Assembly: GCF_018129065.1 (NCBI RefSeq)
Contig: NZ_JAAEDM010000004.1
Span: 62,001-126,000 of the forward strand
Direction: 5' to 3'
Source of the DNA: Neoroseomonas soli
GTDB taxonomy: Bacteria; Pseudomonadota; Alphaproteobacteria; Acetobacterales; Acetobacteraceae
Length of the DNA: 64,000 nt
The notes under the pieces are model-generated. The model worked only from the letters and a program-made list of their open reading frames with translations, was not told the DNA's origin and searched no databases. Made by a program: the position numbers and the translations under genes. Shown one piece after another: positions 43,956 to 53,754 of this stretch; the stretch's first letter is position 1, and every line of letters starts with the position of its first letter.

Positions 43956-45359
43956 TCAGCCGGGGCTCGCCGCCCAGGCGGCAGCGTGGCTGCCGAGCGG
44001 CACGGCCGGGCGCGCCCAATGCGCGGGCGTCTCCGACAGGATCGCGCTGTGGCGCACTGCCGTCATGCGGCCGAAGCCGCTGGCGCTTTCCTCCAGCCAT
44101 CCCGTGGCCGCCGCGTCCGGAATCCCCGGCGCGGCAAGCCCGCCTTCGACGCGGCCCAGTCGCTTGATCCATTCCCCGGTGCCGGCCAGCGACACCCGCA
44201 CCAGCCACGACCCGCCTTCCTGCGCCCGCCGCAGCAGCGCCGCCATGGCCCCGAGGGCCAGCAGATAGCCCGAGGCATGGTCGATCGCCTGGCAGGGCAG
44301 GGGGCGCGGCTTGTCCTTGCCGGCGGCGACGGCCTCGGCGTCGTTGATGCCGTTGGCGTTCTGCACCAGCGAATCGAAGCCCCGCCGTCCCGCCCACGGG
44401 CCGAGATGCCCATAGGCCGACAGCGACACGCAGACGATGCCGGGCCTCAGCGCGGCAAGTTCGTCCGGGGCGAAGCCGTGCGCGGCGACCGCGCCCGGCC
44501 GGTAGCCTTGCAGGAAGACATCCGCCCCGGCGGCGAGGCCGCGCAGCGCCGCCCGATCCTCCTCCCGCCGGAGGTCGAGCGCAGCGCACCGCTTGCCCCG
44601 CCCGGTATCCATCACCAGCGCCGGGATCGAGGGCAGATGCGGCCCGGTCACGTGCAGCACCTCCGCCCCATGCGCCGCGAGCGTCCGCCCGGCCACCGGC
44701 CCCGCGATCACCCGCGTCAGGTCCAGCACGCGCAGCCCATCCAGCGGCCGGGCGCCGAGCGGGGGCAGCGGTATCGGCGGCGCGTCGCCAATGCGCTCGA
44801 TCACCAGCGGCGGCAGCGTCGCGACCGCCTGGCCCTGCGAATGCGCGGCCCATTCGTCGAGGCTGCGCGTCATGGTGGCGACCAGGCCGGCCTCGGCGGC
44901 GGCGGTTTCCAGCGCCTCGGCCGTCCAGCCCTGAAGGGTGCGGCTCACTGCCTCCCGGTCGTAGTCGCAGCCGAGCAGGCGCAACATGCCGTCGCGATGG
45001 TGCGGGAAGTTGGTGTGCAGCCGCACCCAGCGCCCGTCTCCGCAGCGGTGCAGGCCGGCGATGCGGTCCCAGCCCTCATGGACCGGCGCGTCGTCGATCC
45101 TCAGGTGGTGCTCGGAGCGGAATTCGGTCAGCGCATGGGCCATGTCCACCGAGACGCGCTGCGCCGGCCCGCCGCGCGCCCGGTGTATGGCCGCGGCCGC
45201 CGCGCCTGCGGCGGCGATGGTGGCAACGGCCGCCGTGCCGACGGCGAAGGAGGAGGGAACAACCGGGTCGGCGCCCGAGAGCGAGGTCTCGGGGCGGGCG
45301 GCGTCGCCCAGCCCGGCCGCGTTCCAGAGACCCGCAAGGGCGTCGTCACTCCCGCTCAT
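43956..45359 (-). CDS. CaiB/BaiF-family CoA transferase
   Basis: This 467-residue class III CoA transferase moves CoA between a CoA-thioester and a carboxylic acid. Recognisable family segments are LDGLRVLDLTRVIAGPVAGR, DVFLQGYRPGAVAAHGF and a CVSLSAYGHLGPWAGRRGFD stretch. The expected catalytic aspartate of this family probably lies in the MDTGRGKRCAALDLR region. An ATG at 45359 follows an AGGTGG sequence; an ATG 21 bp upstream is possible. It is upstream of an esterase-like gene and may activate the acid that enzyme releases. Confidence 0.85.
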   Translation of the reverse strand: MSGSDDALAGLWNAAGLGDAARPETSLSGADPVVPSSFAVGTAAVATIAAAGAAAAAIHRARGGPAQRVSVDMAHALTEFRSEHHLRIDDAPVHEGWDRIAGLHRCGDGRWVRLHTNFPHHRDGMLRLLGCDYDREAVSRTLQGWTAEALETAAAEAGLVATMTRSLDEWAAHSQGQAVATLPPLVIERIGDAPPIPLPPLGARPLDGLRVLDLTRVIAGPVAGRTLAAHGAEVLHVTGPHLPSIPALVMDTGRGKRCAALDLRREEDRAALRGLAAGADVFLQGYRPGAVAAHGFAPDELAALRPGIVCVSLSAYGHLGPWAGRRGFDSLVQNANGINDAEAVAAGKDKPRPLPCQAIDHASGYLLALGAMAALLRRAQEGGSWLVRVSLAGTGEWIKRLGRVEGGLAAPGIPDAAATGWLEESASGFGRMTAVRHSAILSETPAHWARPAVPLGSHAAAWAASPG

Positions 45360-45428
45360 CCACCTGGCATCCTCGCGCATGAAGCGGGGAGGCTGCCCCG
45401 CGTCATCGCGTGGGTAAAGGCAGGAAGT

Positions 45429-45512
45429 CCCCTTGCGAGCCCGGAGGGAGGGCGGCGCCAACCTGCACGGCGCCAACCCGCGCGAAGCCCCCCTTGCGTG
45501 CCCGGAGGGAGG
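45429..45512. repeat. 23-bp direct repeat between the CoA-transferase and acyl-CoA synthetase genes
   Basis: CCCCTTGCG followed by A or T and GCCCGGAGGGAGG occurs at 45429-45451 and 45490-45512, identical but for one base. A GGCGCCAAC pair lies between. It sits in the 248-bp gap between two leftward genes. Function unknown; it may be a duplicated regulatory segment. Confidence 0.7.
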
Positions 45513-45607
45513 AGGAGGAGCCACCTGTCGTCGCGACGGACGACGCCACCGCGCCGCGTGCCTTCCTCGTCGCCCGCCGCTTCACGGGCCGTCGGGCGCG
45601 CCGCCTC

Positions 45608-47332
45608 TCACCCCCACAGCGATTCCAGCGACGGCCCCCGGGATTCGATTGCCGCGCGCCGCTTCACCTTCATGGTCGGCGTCAGCAGGCCGTTCTCGAT
45701 GGTGAAGGGTTCCGTCACGGACCAATGACGGATGCGCTCGATGGTCGGCAGCTTGGCGTTCACCCGGCGCACCGCGTCGCCGATCTTCTCCGCCATCCCC
45801 TCCGCCGGGACGAGGAGGGCCACCAGTGCCGCCTTGCCCTCCCCGGCGACGAGGGCCTGGTGCACCTCCGGCTCGGCCATCAGCAGGCATTCGATCTTGG
45901 CCGGGCTGACCATGTCGCCGCCGAGCGTCTTGATGAAGTCCTTCTTGCGGTCGGTGATGCGCAGGTAGCCGTCCTCGATCACGCCGACGTCGCCTGTGTG
46001 CAGCCAGTGCGTGTCGTCCCCGGGAGGCGGCTTCAGCGCGGCGGCGGTGGCCTCGGCGTTGTTCCAGTAGCCGGTCATCACCAGGTCGCCGCGGACCAGC
46101 ACCTCGCCGTCCTCGGCGATGCGGAGTTCCACGCCCTTCAGCGGCGGGCCGACGGTGTGGCGCCGGTTGGCCCAGGGCAGGTTCACGCTGACCACCGGCC
46201 CGGCCTCCGTCTGGCCGTAGCCCTGGATCACCGGCAGGCCGAGCGCGATGAAGAAGCCCGAGAGTTCCGGATCGAGCCGCGCCCCGCCCGAGACCATCGC
46301 CTGGAGCCGCCCGCCGAAGCGCGCGCGCGTCTTTTCCCGCACCAGGCGGTCGAGCACCACGTCCTGCAACCGCTCCAGCAGGCCGAGCGGCGGCCCGTCC
46401 ATCTTCCTGATTCCGAGCGCGAGGGTGCGATCGAAAAGCCGCCGCTTGAAGGCGCTTTCCTTCTCGAGCCCCGCCAGGATGCGGCCGCGCAGCACCTCGA
46501 AGAGGCGCGGCACGGCGGTCAGCACGGCGGGCTTGATCTCGGCCAGTTCATGCGCGAGCCGGTCGGCGCCGCGCGAATAGACCACCTCCATCCCGACCGA
46601 GGGGAGCAGGAAGCCGCCCACCGTGTGCTCGTAGGAATGCGACAGCGGCAGGAAGGACAGGTAGGCCTTGCCCGCGAGTTCCAGCCGCCGCGCCAGCGGC
46701 ACCACCCCGGCGCGGTTCGCCAGCAGCGCCCGGTGCGGCAGCATCACGCCCTTGGGAAGCCCGCCCGTGCCGGATGTGTAGATCAGGCAGGCCAGGCTTT
46801 CGCGCGGGGCGCTGGCGGCCTCTGCGGCGAGCATGGCCGGGTCGCCGGCGGTCGCCAGGGCCTCCGCCCAGCCATGGCCGGCAAGGCCCGCCTGCGCGGG
46901 CGGCTCCTCGCAGCAGATGAGCAGGTCCAGGCCCTCGGCCAGCGCCGCGCCCTCGAGCACCCGCTCGGCCAGCTTCCGAGTCGAGACGATCGCCGCGCGC
47001 GCCCCCGAATCGCGCAGGATGTGCGCGTGGTCGCCCGGCAGGTTGGTGGTGTAGGTCGGCACCGTGATGGCGCCGATCGCCATGATGGCGGTGTCGGCGA
47101 TGGGGAATTCGGGCCGGTTCTCGCTGACCAGCAGCACCCGGTCCCCGGGGCCGATGCCCCGGCCGCGCAGGAAGGCGGCGACCGAGGCCACCTGCACCGC
47201 GAACCCCCCCCAGGGCAGGCTGCGCCAGCCGCCATTCTGCCAGTGGCGGAACAATGGCCTGTCCGCCCATTCGGCGGCGCGCGACAGCATCATTGCGGGC
47301 AGCGTCGGCCAGTCTTCGGGCGAATGGGCCAT
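45608..47332 (-). CDS. AMP-dependent long-chain acyl-CoA synthetase
   Basis: This 574-residue ANL-superfamily adenylate-forming enzyme activates fatty acids with ATP and CoA. The P-loop-like motif is LIYTSGTGGLPKGVM, with A5-type GYGQTEAGPVVSVN, A7 LHTGDVG and A8/hinge ITDRKKDFIKTLGGDMVSP. A C-terminal catalytic-lysine region (TPTMKVKRRA) is at the end. It could work with the CoA transferase upstream. The gene is divergent from the M3 peptidase gene with only 76 bp between starts. Confidence 0.93.
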   Translation of the reverse strand: MAHSPEDWPTLPAMMLSRAAEWADRPLFRHWQNGGWRSLPWGGFAVQVASVAAFLRGRGIGPGDRVLLVSENRPEFPIADTAIMAIGAITVPTYTTNLPGDHAHILRDSGARAAIVSTRKLAERVLEGAALAEGLDLLICCEEPPAQAGLAGHGWAEALATAGDPAMLAAEAASAPRESLACLIYTSGTGGLPKGVMLPHRALLANRAGVVPLARRLELAGKAYLSFLPLSHSYEHTVGGFLLPSVGMEVVYSRGADRLAHELAEIKPAVLTAVPRLFEVLRGRILAGLEKESAFKRRLFDRTLALGIRKMDGPPLGLLERLQDVVLDRLVREKTRARFGGRLQAMVSGGARLDPELSGFFIALGLPVIQGYGQTEAGPVVSVNLPWANRRHTVGPPLKGVELRIAEDGEVLVRGDLVMTGYWNNAEATAAALKPPPGDDTHWLHTGDVGVIEDGYLRITDRKKDFIKTLGGDMVSPAKIECLLMAEPEVHQALVAGEGKAALVALLVPAEGMAEKIGDAVRRVNAKLPTIERIRHWSVTEPFTIENGLLTPTMKVKRRAAIESRGPSLESLWG

Positions 47333-47408
47333 GCGTCTCCCTCTGGGGTTCCGGGACCGGCATGTTGGGGGTGGCGGAAGCGCTTGGCCAAGTCCCCGTT
47401 TCGCCTAT

Positions 47409-49271
47409 ATGGACGACGTGACCAGCAAGCATCTCCCGACCCCCGCCCGCGCCCCCCTCGACGCCGCCGCCGCGGAAGCCGCGCTGCCCGTCTGGGACCT
47501 CTCCGACCTCTATGCCGGGCCGGACGACCCGCGCCTCGCCGCCGACCTGGCGCGCACGGAGGAGGAAGCGCGCGCATTCGAGGCCCGGCTCTCCGGCCGC
47601 CTCGCCGGCCTGGCGGGCGACACGCTCGCCAAGGCCATCGCGGACTACGAGGCGATGTGGGAACGGCTCGGGCGCGTGACCTCCTATGCCGGGCTGCTGT
47701 TCAGCGGCGATGCCCAGGACGCGGCGAACGGCCGCTTCTACCAGACGACGCAGGAGAGGGTGACGACCATCTCCTCCCACCTGCTGTTCTTCACGCTGGA
47801 ACTGAACCGGCTCGAGGACCATGCGCTCGAATCGAAGATCGGTGGCTCGGCCGCGCTCGGCCGCTGGCGTCCCTGGCTGCGCGACCTGCGCGTGTTCCGC
47901 CCGCACCAGCTTTCGGACGAGGCGGAGAAGCTGCTGCACGAGAAGGAGGTCGCCGGCCGTTCCGCCTGGGTGCGGCTGTTCGACGAGACCATCGCCACCA
48001 TGAAGGTGAAGGTGGGCGAGGAGCAGCTGACCGTCTCGGCCGCCCTCAACCGCCTCTCCGAGCGCGACCGTGCGAAGCGCGAGGCCGCGGCGAAGGGCGT
48101 CTCGGAAGCCTTCGGGGATCGCGTGCGGCTGTTCTCCCTCATCACCAACGTCCTCGCGAAGGACAAGGAGATCGAGGACCAGTGGCGCCACTACCCGCGC
48201 CCCGGTTCCTACCGCAACCGCTCCAACATGGTGGAGGACGAGGTGGTGGACGCGCTGGTCGGCGCCGTCTGCCAGTCCTTCCCGCGCCTGTCGCACCGCT
48301 ACTACGCGATGAAGGCGAAGTGGCTCGGCCTGGAGAAGCTGCAGCACTGGGACCGCAACGCCCCGCTGCCGGACGAGGATGACCGACTGGTGCCCTGGCC
48401 GGAGGCGGTGGAGCGCGTGCTGGCCTCCTACGCCGCCTTCAGCCCGGACCTCTCGGCGATCGGCCGGCGCTTCTTCGACAAGCCCTGGATCGACGCGGCA
48501 CTGCGGCCGGGCAAGGCGTCCGGCGCCTTCGCGCATCCGACCGTGCCGTCCGCGCATCCCTATCTGCTGCTGAATTACCACGGCAAGTCGCGCGACGTGA
48601 TGACGCTGGCGCATGAACTCGGCCATGGCGTCCACCAGATCCTGGCCGGTGCGCAGGGCTACCTGATGTCCTCGACGCCGCTGACGCTGGCCGAGACCGC
48701 GTCGGTCTTCGGGGAGATGCTAACCTTCCGCGCCGTGCTCGACGCCGAGACCGACCCCAGGCGCCGCCGCGCGCTGCTCGCCGGCAAGGTCGAGGACATG
48801 CTCAACACGGTCGTCCGCCAGATCGCCTTCTATCGCTTCGAGACGCTGCTGCACGACGAGCGCCGCAAGGGCGAGATCGCCCATGAGCGCATCGCCGAAC
48901 TGTGGATGCAGGTGCAGGTGGAAAGCCTCGGCCCGGCCTTCGAGTTCACGCCGGATTACGGCGTCTACTGGGCCTATATCCCGCACTTCGTCCACACGCC
49001 CTTCTACGTCTATGCCTACGCATTCGGGGATTGCCTGGTGAATGCGCTCTACGGCGTGTACCGCGATGGGTCCGTGAAGGATTTCCAGGCCAAGTACCTG
49101 GAGATGCTGCGCGCCGGCGGCACGCTGCGGCACCGCGAACTGCTCGCGCCCTTCGGGCTGAACGCGGCGGATCCGGCCTTCTGGACCAAGGGCCTCGACG
49201 TCATCTCCGGCTTCATCGACGAACTGGAGCGCGAACCGCGCGACGACGTGCCGGAACGCACGGATGCCTGA
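47409..49271 (+). CDS. M3-family oligoendopeptidase (PepF-like)
   Basis: This cytoplasmic zinc metallopeptidase of 620 residues cleaves short peptides. The zinc site is HELGH (H402, E403, H406) in LAHELGHGVHQ, with the third ligand in AETASVFGEM downstream. Segments NYHGKSRDVMTLAHELGHGV and YAFGDCLVNALYGVYRDG are typical of PepF/M3B members. The ATG at 47409 was preferred to upstream ATGs because the family sequence begins soon after. It overlaps the aarF-like gene by 8 bp, indicating coupled expression. Confidence 0.92.
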   Translation: MDDVTSKHLPTPARAPLDAAAAEAALPVWDLSDLYAGPDDPRLAADLARTEEEARAFEARLSGRLAGLAGDTLAKAIADYEAMWERLGRVTSYAGLLFSGDAQDAANGRFYQTTQERVTTISSHLLFFTLELNRLEDHALESKIGGSAALGRWRPWLRDLRVFRPHQLSDEAEKLLHEKEVAGRSAWVRLFDETIATMKVKVGEEQLTVSAALNRLSERDRAKREAAAKGVSEAFGDRVRLFSLITNVLAKDKEIEDQWRHYPRPGSYRNRSNMVEDEVVDALVGAVCQSFPRLSHRYYAMKAKWLGLEKLQHWDRNAPLPDEDDRLVPWPEAVERVLASYAAFSPDLSAIGRRFFDKPWIDAALRPGKASGAFAHPTVPSAHPYLLLNYHGKSRDVMTLAHELGHGVHQILAGAQGYLMSSTPLTLAETASVFGEMLTFRAVLDAETDPRRRRALLAGKVEDMLNTVVRQIAFYRFETLLHDERRKGEIAHERIAELWMQVQVESLGPAFEFTPDYGVYWAYIPHFVHTPFYVYAYAFGDCLVNALYGVYRDGSVKDFQAKYLEMLRAGGTLRHRELLAPFGLNAADPAFWTKGLDVISGFIDELEREPRDDVPERTDA

Positions 49272-50631
49272 GCGCGAGGGCAGCACCCTGTTCGGGGAGG
49301 CGCGGCGGATGCTGCGCACCTCCGGCGCCGTCACCGGCATCGCCGCGCGCGTCGCTGGCCAGCGCATCTTCGGCATGAAGGGCGGCGCCGCCGCACATGC
49401 GGAGGATTTGAAGGCGATCCTCGGCGGGCTCAAGGGCCCGATGATGAAGGTGGCGCAGTTCCTCTCCACCGTGCCGGACGCGCTGCCGCCGGAATACGCG
49501 AAGGAACTGGCGACCCTTCAGGCCAATGCCCCGCCCATGGGCTGGCCCTTCGTGCGCCGGCGGATGGCGAGCGAACTCGGCCCGGCCTGGGAATCGAGGT
49601 TCGCCTCCTTCGAGCGGGAGGCGGCCGCCGCGGCCTCGCTCGGCCAGGTCCATCGCGCCGTGCTGCCGGATGGCCGCCGCGTCGCCTGCAAGCTGCAATA
49701 CCCGGACATGGCGAGCGTGGTGGAGGCCGACCTCCGTCAGCTCAAGATCGCCATGGCGGTCTACCGGCGGATGGACCCGACGCTGGAGAACGACGAGGCT
49801 TACCTCGAGCTCTCCGACCGGCTGCGTGAGGAACTCGACTACATCCGCGAGGCCGCGCAGCAGCGCCTCTATGGGCTGATGCTCGCCGGGACGCCGGGCG
49901 TCAGCGTGCCGGTGCCGGTCGAGGGCTATTGCACGAGGCGCCTTCTGACCATGACCTGGCTCGATGGCCGAGCCATCCAGGCGCGCATCGAGGAAGATCC
50001 GCCGGAGGAGGAGCGCGCCGCCTATGCCCGCGCCCTGTTCCGCGCCTGGTATCTGCCGCTCTACCGGTACGGCGTCATCCACGGCGACCCGCATCTCGGC
50101 AACTACCAGGTGCGCGCCGAGGCGGCGGAGAATGGCGGCTGGGGCATCAACCTGCTCGATTTCGGCGTGGTTCGGGTCTTCCCGCCGGCCTTCATCGGCG
50201 GCGTCATCATGCTCTACGAGGCCGTCCGCGACGACGACTTCGACAAGTCGGCCGAGGCCTATCGCATCTGGGGCTTCCGCGACCTCAAGCGGGAGACGAT
50301 GGAAGTGCTGAACATCTGGGCGCGCTTCCTCTACGAGCCGCTGCTCGACGATCGCGTGCGGCCGATCCAGGTAACCGACGACGCGAATTATGGGCGCAGG
50401 ATCGCCGAGCAGGTCCATGCAGGCCTGAAGCGTACCGGCGGCGTGCGCGTGCCGCGGGAATTCCCTCTCATGGACCGGGCGGCGATCGGGCTCGGTTCGG
50501 TCTTCCTGCGGCTGGGCGCCAAGGTGAACTGGCACGACCTGTTCCACGAACTGATCGCCGACTTCGACGAGGCGAGGCTCGCGGAGCGGCAGCAGGCGGC
50601 GCTGGCCGAAGCCGGCGTGCCGGCGACCTGA
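49264..50631 (+). CDS. AarF/UbiB/ABC1-family atypical kinase
   Basis: This 455-residue protein-kinase-like protein of the ABC1/UbiB/COQ8 family is needed for ubiquinone biosynthesis or lipid homeostasis in known members. The family KxGQ motif appears here as MMKVAQFLS (Gly to Ala at the third position), an A-rich loop AAAASLGQVHRA follows, the catalytic loop is IHGDPHLGN and the metal motif is LLDFGVV. No membrane helix is obvious. The overlapping peptidase gene and the COQ9 gene at 56811 are the nearest related context. Confidence 0.88.
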   Translation: MPEREGSTLFGEARRMLRTSGAVTGIAARVAGQRIFGMKGGAAAHAEDLKAILGGLKGPMMKVAQFLSTVPDALPPEYAKELATLQANAPPMGWPFVRRRMASELGPAWESRFASFEREAAAAASLGQVHRAVLPDGRRVACKLQYPDMASVVEADLRQLKIAMAVYRRMDPTLENDEAYLELSDRLREELDYIREAAQQRLYGLMLAGTPGVSVPVPVEGYCTRRLLTMTWLDGRAIQARIEEDPPEEERAAYARALFRAWYLPLYRYGVIHGDPHLGNYQVRAEAAENGGWGINLLDFGVVRVFPPAFIGGVIMLYEAVRDDDFDKSAEAYRIWGFRDLKRETMEVLNIWARFLYEPLLDDRVRPIQVTDDANYGRRIAEQVHAGLKRTGGVRVPREFPLMDRAAIGLGSVFLRLGAKVNWHDLFHELIADFDEARLAERQQAALAEAGVPAT

Positions 50632-50770
50632 CGGCGCGACCCCGGGCGGGACGCGACCGGCCGGCGGCACCCGGCGGCCGGTCGATGCATGGTCATCGCG
50701 CATGCTGGACACCCAGCCGCGCCCCTTGTAGGTCCGAAGCCGCACATTTGGGCGCAGGGAGACCTCCCGC

Positions 50771-51922
50771 ATGAGAGTTGCGGTCCTGTTGGAACGGCGG
50801 AACGGGGAGACCCGAGTCGCGGCTACGCCCGAAACGGTCAAGAAATATATCGGCATGGGTCTCGAGGTGACGGTCGAGCAGGGGGCGGGCCTCGCCTCCG
50901 GCATCACCGACGCCGCCTATGCGGAAGCCGGCGCGAAGCTCGCCGCCGATGCGGCCGGGGCGCTCGCCGGGGCGGGCATCGTGCTCAAGGTCCGCGCGCC
51001 GCTCGCCGCCGGGGAAGGGGAGGTGGACGAGTTCTCCGCCATCCCGCGCGGCGCGCTGCTGATCGGCACGCTCGGCGCCGACGCCGATGCCGCGGCCCGC
51101 TACGCCGCCGCGGGGATCGAGGCCTGCTCCATGGAATTGCTGCCGCGCATCACCCGCGCGCAGTCGATGGACGTGCTGTCCTCCCAGGCGAACCTCGCGG
51201 GCTACCGCGCGGTGATCGAGGGGGCCACGTCCTACGACAAGGGCTTCCCGATGATGATGACGGCGGCCGGCACCGTGCCCGCCGCCAATGTCTTCATCAT
51301 GGGCGCGGGCGTGGCGGGGCTTCAGGCCATCGCCACCGCGCGCCGCCTCGGTGGCCGCGTCTCCGCCACCGACGTCCGGCCCGCGGCGAAGGAGGAGATC
51401 AAGTCCCTCGGCGCGTCCTTCGTCGGCTACGAGGACGAGGAGAGCAAGGCTGCCCAGACCGCCGGCGGCTACGCCAAGCAGCTCTCGGCCGAGTTCTACG
51501 CCAGGCAGGCCGAGGTCGTGGCCGCGCACATCGCCAAGCAGGACGTCGTGGTCTGCACCGCCCTGGTGCAGGGCCGCCGCGCGCCGACGCTGGTGACGGC
51601 CGCCATGGTCGCCTCGATGAAGCCGGGCTCCGTCATCGTGGACATCGCGGCGGATGCCGGCGGCAACTGCGCCGTGACGAAGCCCGGCGAGATGGTGGTG
51701 ACCGAGAACGGCGTGAAGGTGCTCGGCTTCACCAACTGGCCCGGGCGCCTGCCGGCGGCGTCGTCCGCGCTCTATGCGCGCAACCTCCTCACCTTCCTCT
51801 CGACCTTCTGGGACAAGGAAGCCAAGGCGCCGAAGCTGCCGGAGGAGGACGAGATCGTGAAGGGCGTGACGCTGACGCGCGGCGGCGCCGTGGTGCATCC
51901 GCTGATGAAGCCGGCGGCGTGA
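50771..51922 (+). CDS. pntAA: PntAA, NAD(P) transhydrogenase alpha subunit part 1
   Basis: This 383-residue NAD(H)-binding domain I of the proton-translocating transhydrogenase starts MRVAVLLERRNGETRVAATP, with the dinucleotide motif IMGAGVAGLQAIATARRLG and the mobile-loop region downstream. In alphaproteobacteria the alpha subunit is split into this soluble protein and the membrane part PntAB. The enzyme uses the proton gradient to make NADPH from NADP and NADH. It leads a three-gene operon with short gaps of 13 and 4 bp. Confidence 0.95.
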   Translation: MRVAVLLERRNGETRVAATPETVKKYIGMGLEVTVEQGAGLASGITDAAYAEAGAKLAADAAGALAGAGIVLKVRAPLAAGEGEVDEFSAIPRGALLIGTLGADADAAARYAAAGIEACSMELLPRITRAQSMDVLSSQANLAGYRAVIEGATSYDKGFPMMMTAAGTVPAANVFIMGAGVAGLQAIATARRLGGRVSATDVRPAAKEEIKSLGASFVGYEDEESKAAQTAGGYAKQLSAEFYARQAEVVAAHIAKQDVVVCTALVQGRRAPTLVTAAMVASMKPGSVIVDIAADAGGNCAVTKPGEMVVTENGVKVLGFTNWPGRLPAASSALYARNLLTFLSTFWDKEAKAPKLPEEDEIVKGVTLTRGGAVVHPLMKPAA

Positions 51923-51935
51923 GGGGGCAGGGACG

Positions 51936-52331
51936 ATGAACCCGACGGAACTCGCAACCCAGGCCCAGTCCATGGCGCAGCGCGCGCTGGAACTGGCCGA
52001 GCAGGCGCGGCGCGCGGCCGAGGTCGCCGCCCCCGTGGCCGCGGCCGCGGAGCCCTTCCTCTACCTGCTGACGATCTTCCTGCTCGCCTGCTTCGTGGGC
52101 TACCACGTGGTGTGGAACGTCACCCCGGCGCTGCACTCGCCGCTGATGGGCGTGACCAATGCCATCTCCTCGGTGATCGTGGTGGGCGCGATCCTCGCCG
52201 CCGGCACGGCGGAAGGGACGGTGGCACGGATCTTCGGCTTCCTCGGTGTGACGCTCGCCGCGGTGAACATCTTCGGTGGCTTCATGGTGACGCGGCGGAT
52301 GCTCGCCATGTTCAAGAAGAAGGGGGGCTGA
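51936..52331 (+). CDS. pntAB: PntAB, transhydrogenase alpha subunit part 2
   Basis: This 131-residue membrane protein completes the alpha subunit. A charged N-terminal helix (residues 1-40) precedes about three membrane segments, with FLACFVGYHVVWNVTPALHS and PLMGVTNAISSVI typical of domain II. It binds PntAA and PntB in the inner membrane. Confidence 0.95.
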   Translation: MNPTELATQAQSMAQRALELAEQARRAAEVAAPVAAAAEPFLYLLTIFLLACFVGYHVVWNVTPALHSPLMGVTNAISSVIVVGAILAAGTAEGTVARIFGFLGVTLAAVNIFGGFMVTRRMLAMFKKKGG

Positions 52332-52335
52332 GCCG

Positions 52336-53742
52336 ATGGCGACCACGCTTTCGACGCTCGCCTACCTGGTCGCGTCGGTTCTCTTCATCCTCGCGCTGCG
52401 CGGGCTGTCCCATCCGGAGACCAGCCGCACCGGCAACATGTACGGCATGATCGGGATGGGCATCGCCATCCTGGCGACGCTGTTCAAGCCGGGCATGGGC
52501 TTCGGCGGCATCGCGCTGATCGTCGCGGGGCTGGCCATCGGCGGCACGGTCGGTACCGTCGTCGCCCAGCGCATCCAGATGACGGCGCTGCCGCAGCTCG
52601 TCGCGGCCTTCCACTCGCTGGTCGGCATGGCGGCGGTCTTCGTCGCCGCGGCGGCCTTCTACGCGCCGGAATCCTTCGGCATCGGCACGCGCGGGCATAT
52701 CCACGGGCAGTCGCTGGTGGAGATGTCGCTCGGCCTCGCCATCGGTGCCATCACCTTCTCCGGTTCCGTCATCGCCTTCGCGAAGCTCGCGGGGAAGATG
52801 TCGGGCGCGCCGATCACCTTCGGCGGGCAGCATTGGCTGAACCTCGCGCTCGGCATCCTGCTGCTGGTGCTGGTCATCGCCTTCGTCGCCACGGGCAATG
52901 GGCTGCTGTTCTGGCTGATCGCGTTCCTGTCCTTCGCGCTCGGCTTCCTGCTGATCATCCCGATCGGCGGGGCGGACATGCCTGTCGTCGTGTCCATGCT
53001 GAACAGCTACTCGGGCTGGGCGGCGGCGGGCATCGGCTTCACCATCGGCAACCTGCTGCTGATCGTGACCGGCGCGCTGGTGGGCGCCTCCGGTGCGATC
53101 CTGTCCTACATCATGTGCAAGGGCATGAACCGCAGCATCATCAACGTGCTGCTGGGCGGGTTCGGGTCCGAGGGCGGCGTGGCTGCCGCCGGCGGCGGCG
53201 ATGCCGACCGGCCGCCGGTCAAGGCAGGCTCGCCCGAGGACGCCGCCTACATGATGAAGAACGCGCAGAAGATCATCATCGTGCCCGGCTACGGCATGGC
53301 GGTGGCCCAGGCGCAGCAGGTGCTCCGCGAGATGGCGGACCTGCTGAAGAAGGAAGGGGCGGAGATCAAGTACGCGATCCACCCCGTTGCCGGCCGCATG
53401 CCCGGGCACATGAACGTGCTGCTGGCGGAAGCCAACGTGCCCTACGACGAGGTGTTCGAGCTCGAGGAGATCAACCCCGAGTTCGCGGATGCCGACGTCG
53501 CCTTCGTCATCGGCGCCAACGACGTGACCAACCCGGCGGCGAAGACCGACAAGTCGAGCGCGATCTACGGCATGCCGATCCTGGACGTGGAGCGCGCCAA
53601 GACGGTGTTCTTCGTCAAGCGCGGCATGGCCTCCGGCTATGCCGGGGTGGAAAACGAGCTGTTCTTCCGCCCCAACACCATGATGCTCTTCGGCGACGCC
53701 AAGAAGGTGACGCAGGAGATCGTGCAGTCGCTGCAGCGCTGA
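52336..53742 (+). CDS. pntB: PntB, NAD(P) transhydrogenase beta subunit
   Basis: This 468-residue beta subunit has about nine membrane segments (domain II) and a C-terminal NADP-binding domain III. Motifs are IPIGGADMPVVVSMLNSYSG with proton-channel residues nearby, and IIIVPGYGMAVAQAQ, GRMPGHMNVLLAEANVPY and FVIGANDVTNPAA for domain III. It is the last gene of the operon and is followed by the second intergenic repeat copy. Confidence 0.96.
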   Translation: MATTLSTLAYLVASVLFILALRGLSHPETSRTGNMYGMIGMGIAILATLFKPGMGFGGIALIVAGLAIGGTVGTVVAQRIQMTALPQLVAAFHSLVGMAAVFVAAAAFYAPESFGIGTRGHIHGQSLVEMSLGLAIGAITFSGSVIAFAKLAGKMSGAPITFGGQHWLNLALGILLLVLVIAFVATGNGLLFWLIAFLSFALGFLLIIPIGGADMPVVVSMLNSYSGWAAAGIGFTIGNLLLIVTGALVGASGAILSYIMCKGMNRSIINVLLGGFGSEGGVAAAGGGDADRPPVKAGSPEDAAYMMKNAQKIIIVPGYGMAVAQAQQVLREMADLLKKEGAEIKYAIHPVAGRMPGHMNVLLAEANVPYDEVFELEEINPEFADADVAFVIGANDVTNPAAKTDKSSAIYGMPILDVERAKTVFFVKRGMASGYAGVENELFFRPNTMMLFGDAKKVTQEIVQSLQR

Positions 53743-53754
53743 GGCTGAAGGCCG

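Noticed and set aside
45410-48382. Rightward open frame of 990 codons across the acyl-CoA synthetase and M3 peptidase region
   Set aside because: Runs antisense to the synthetase and in the wrong frame of the peptidase; no family signature.
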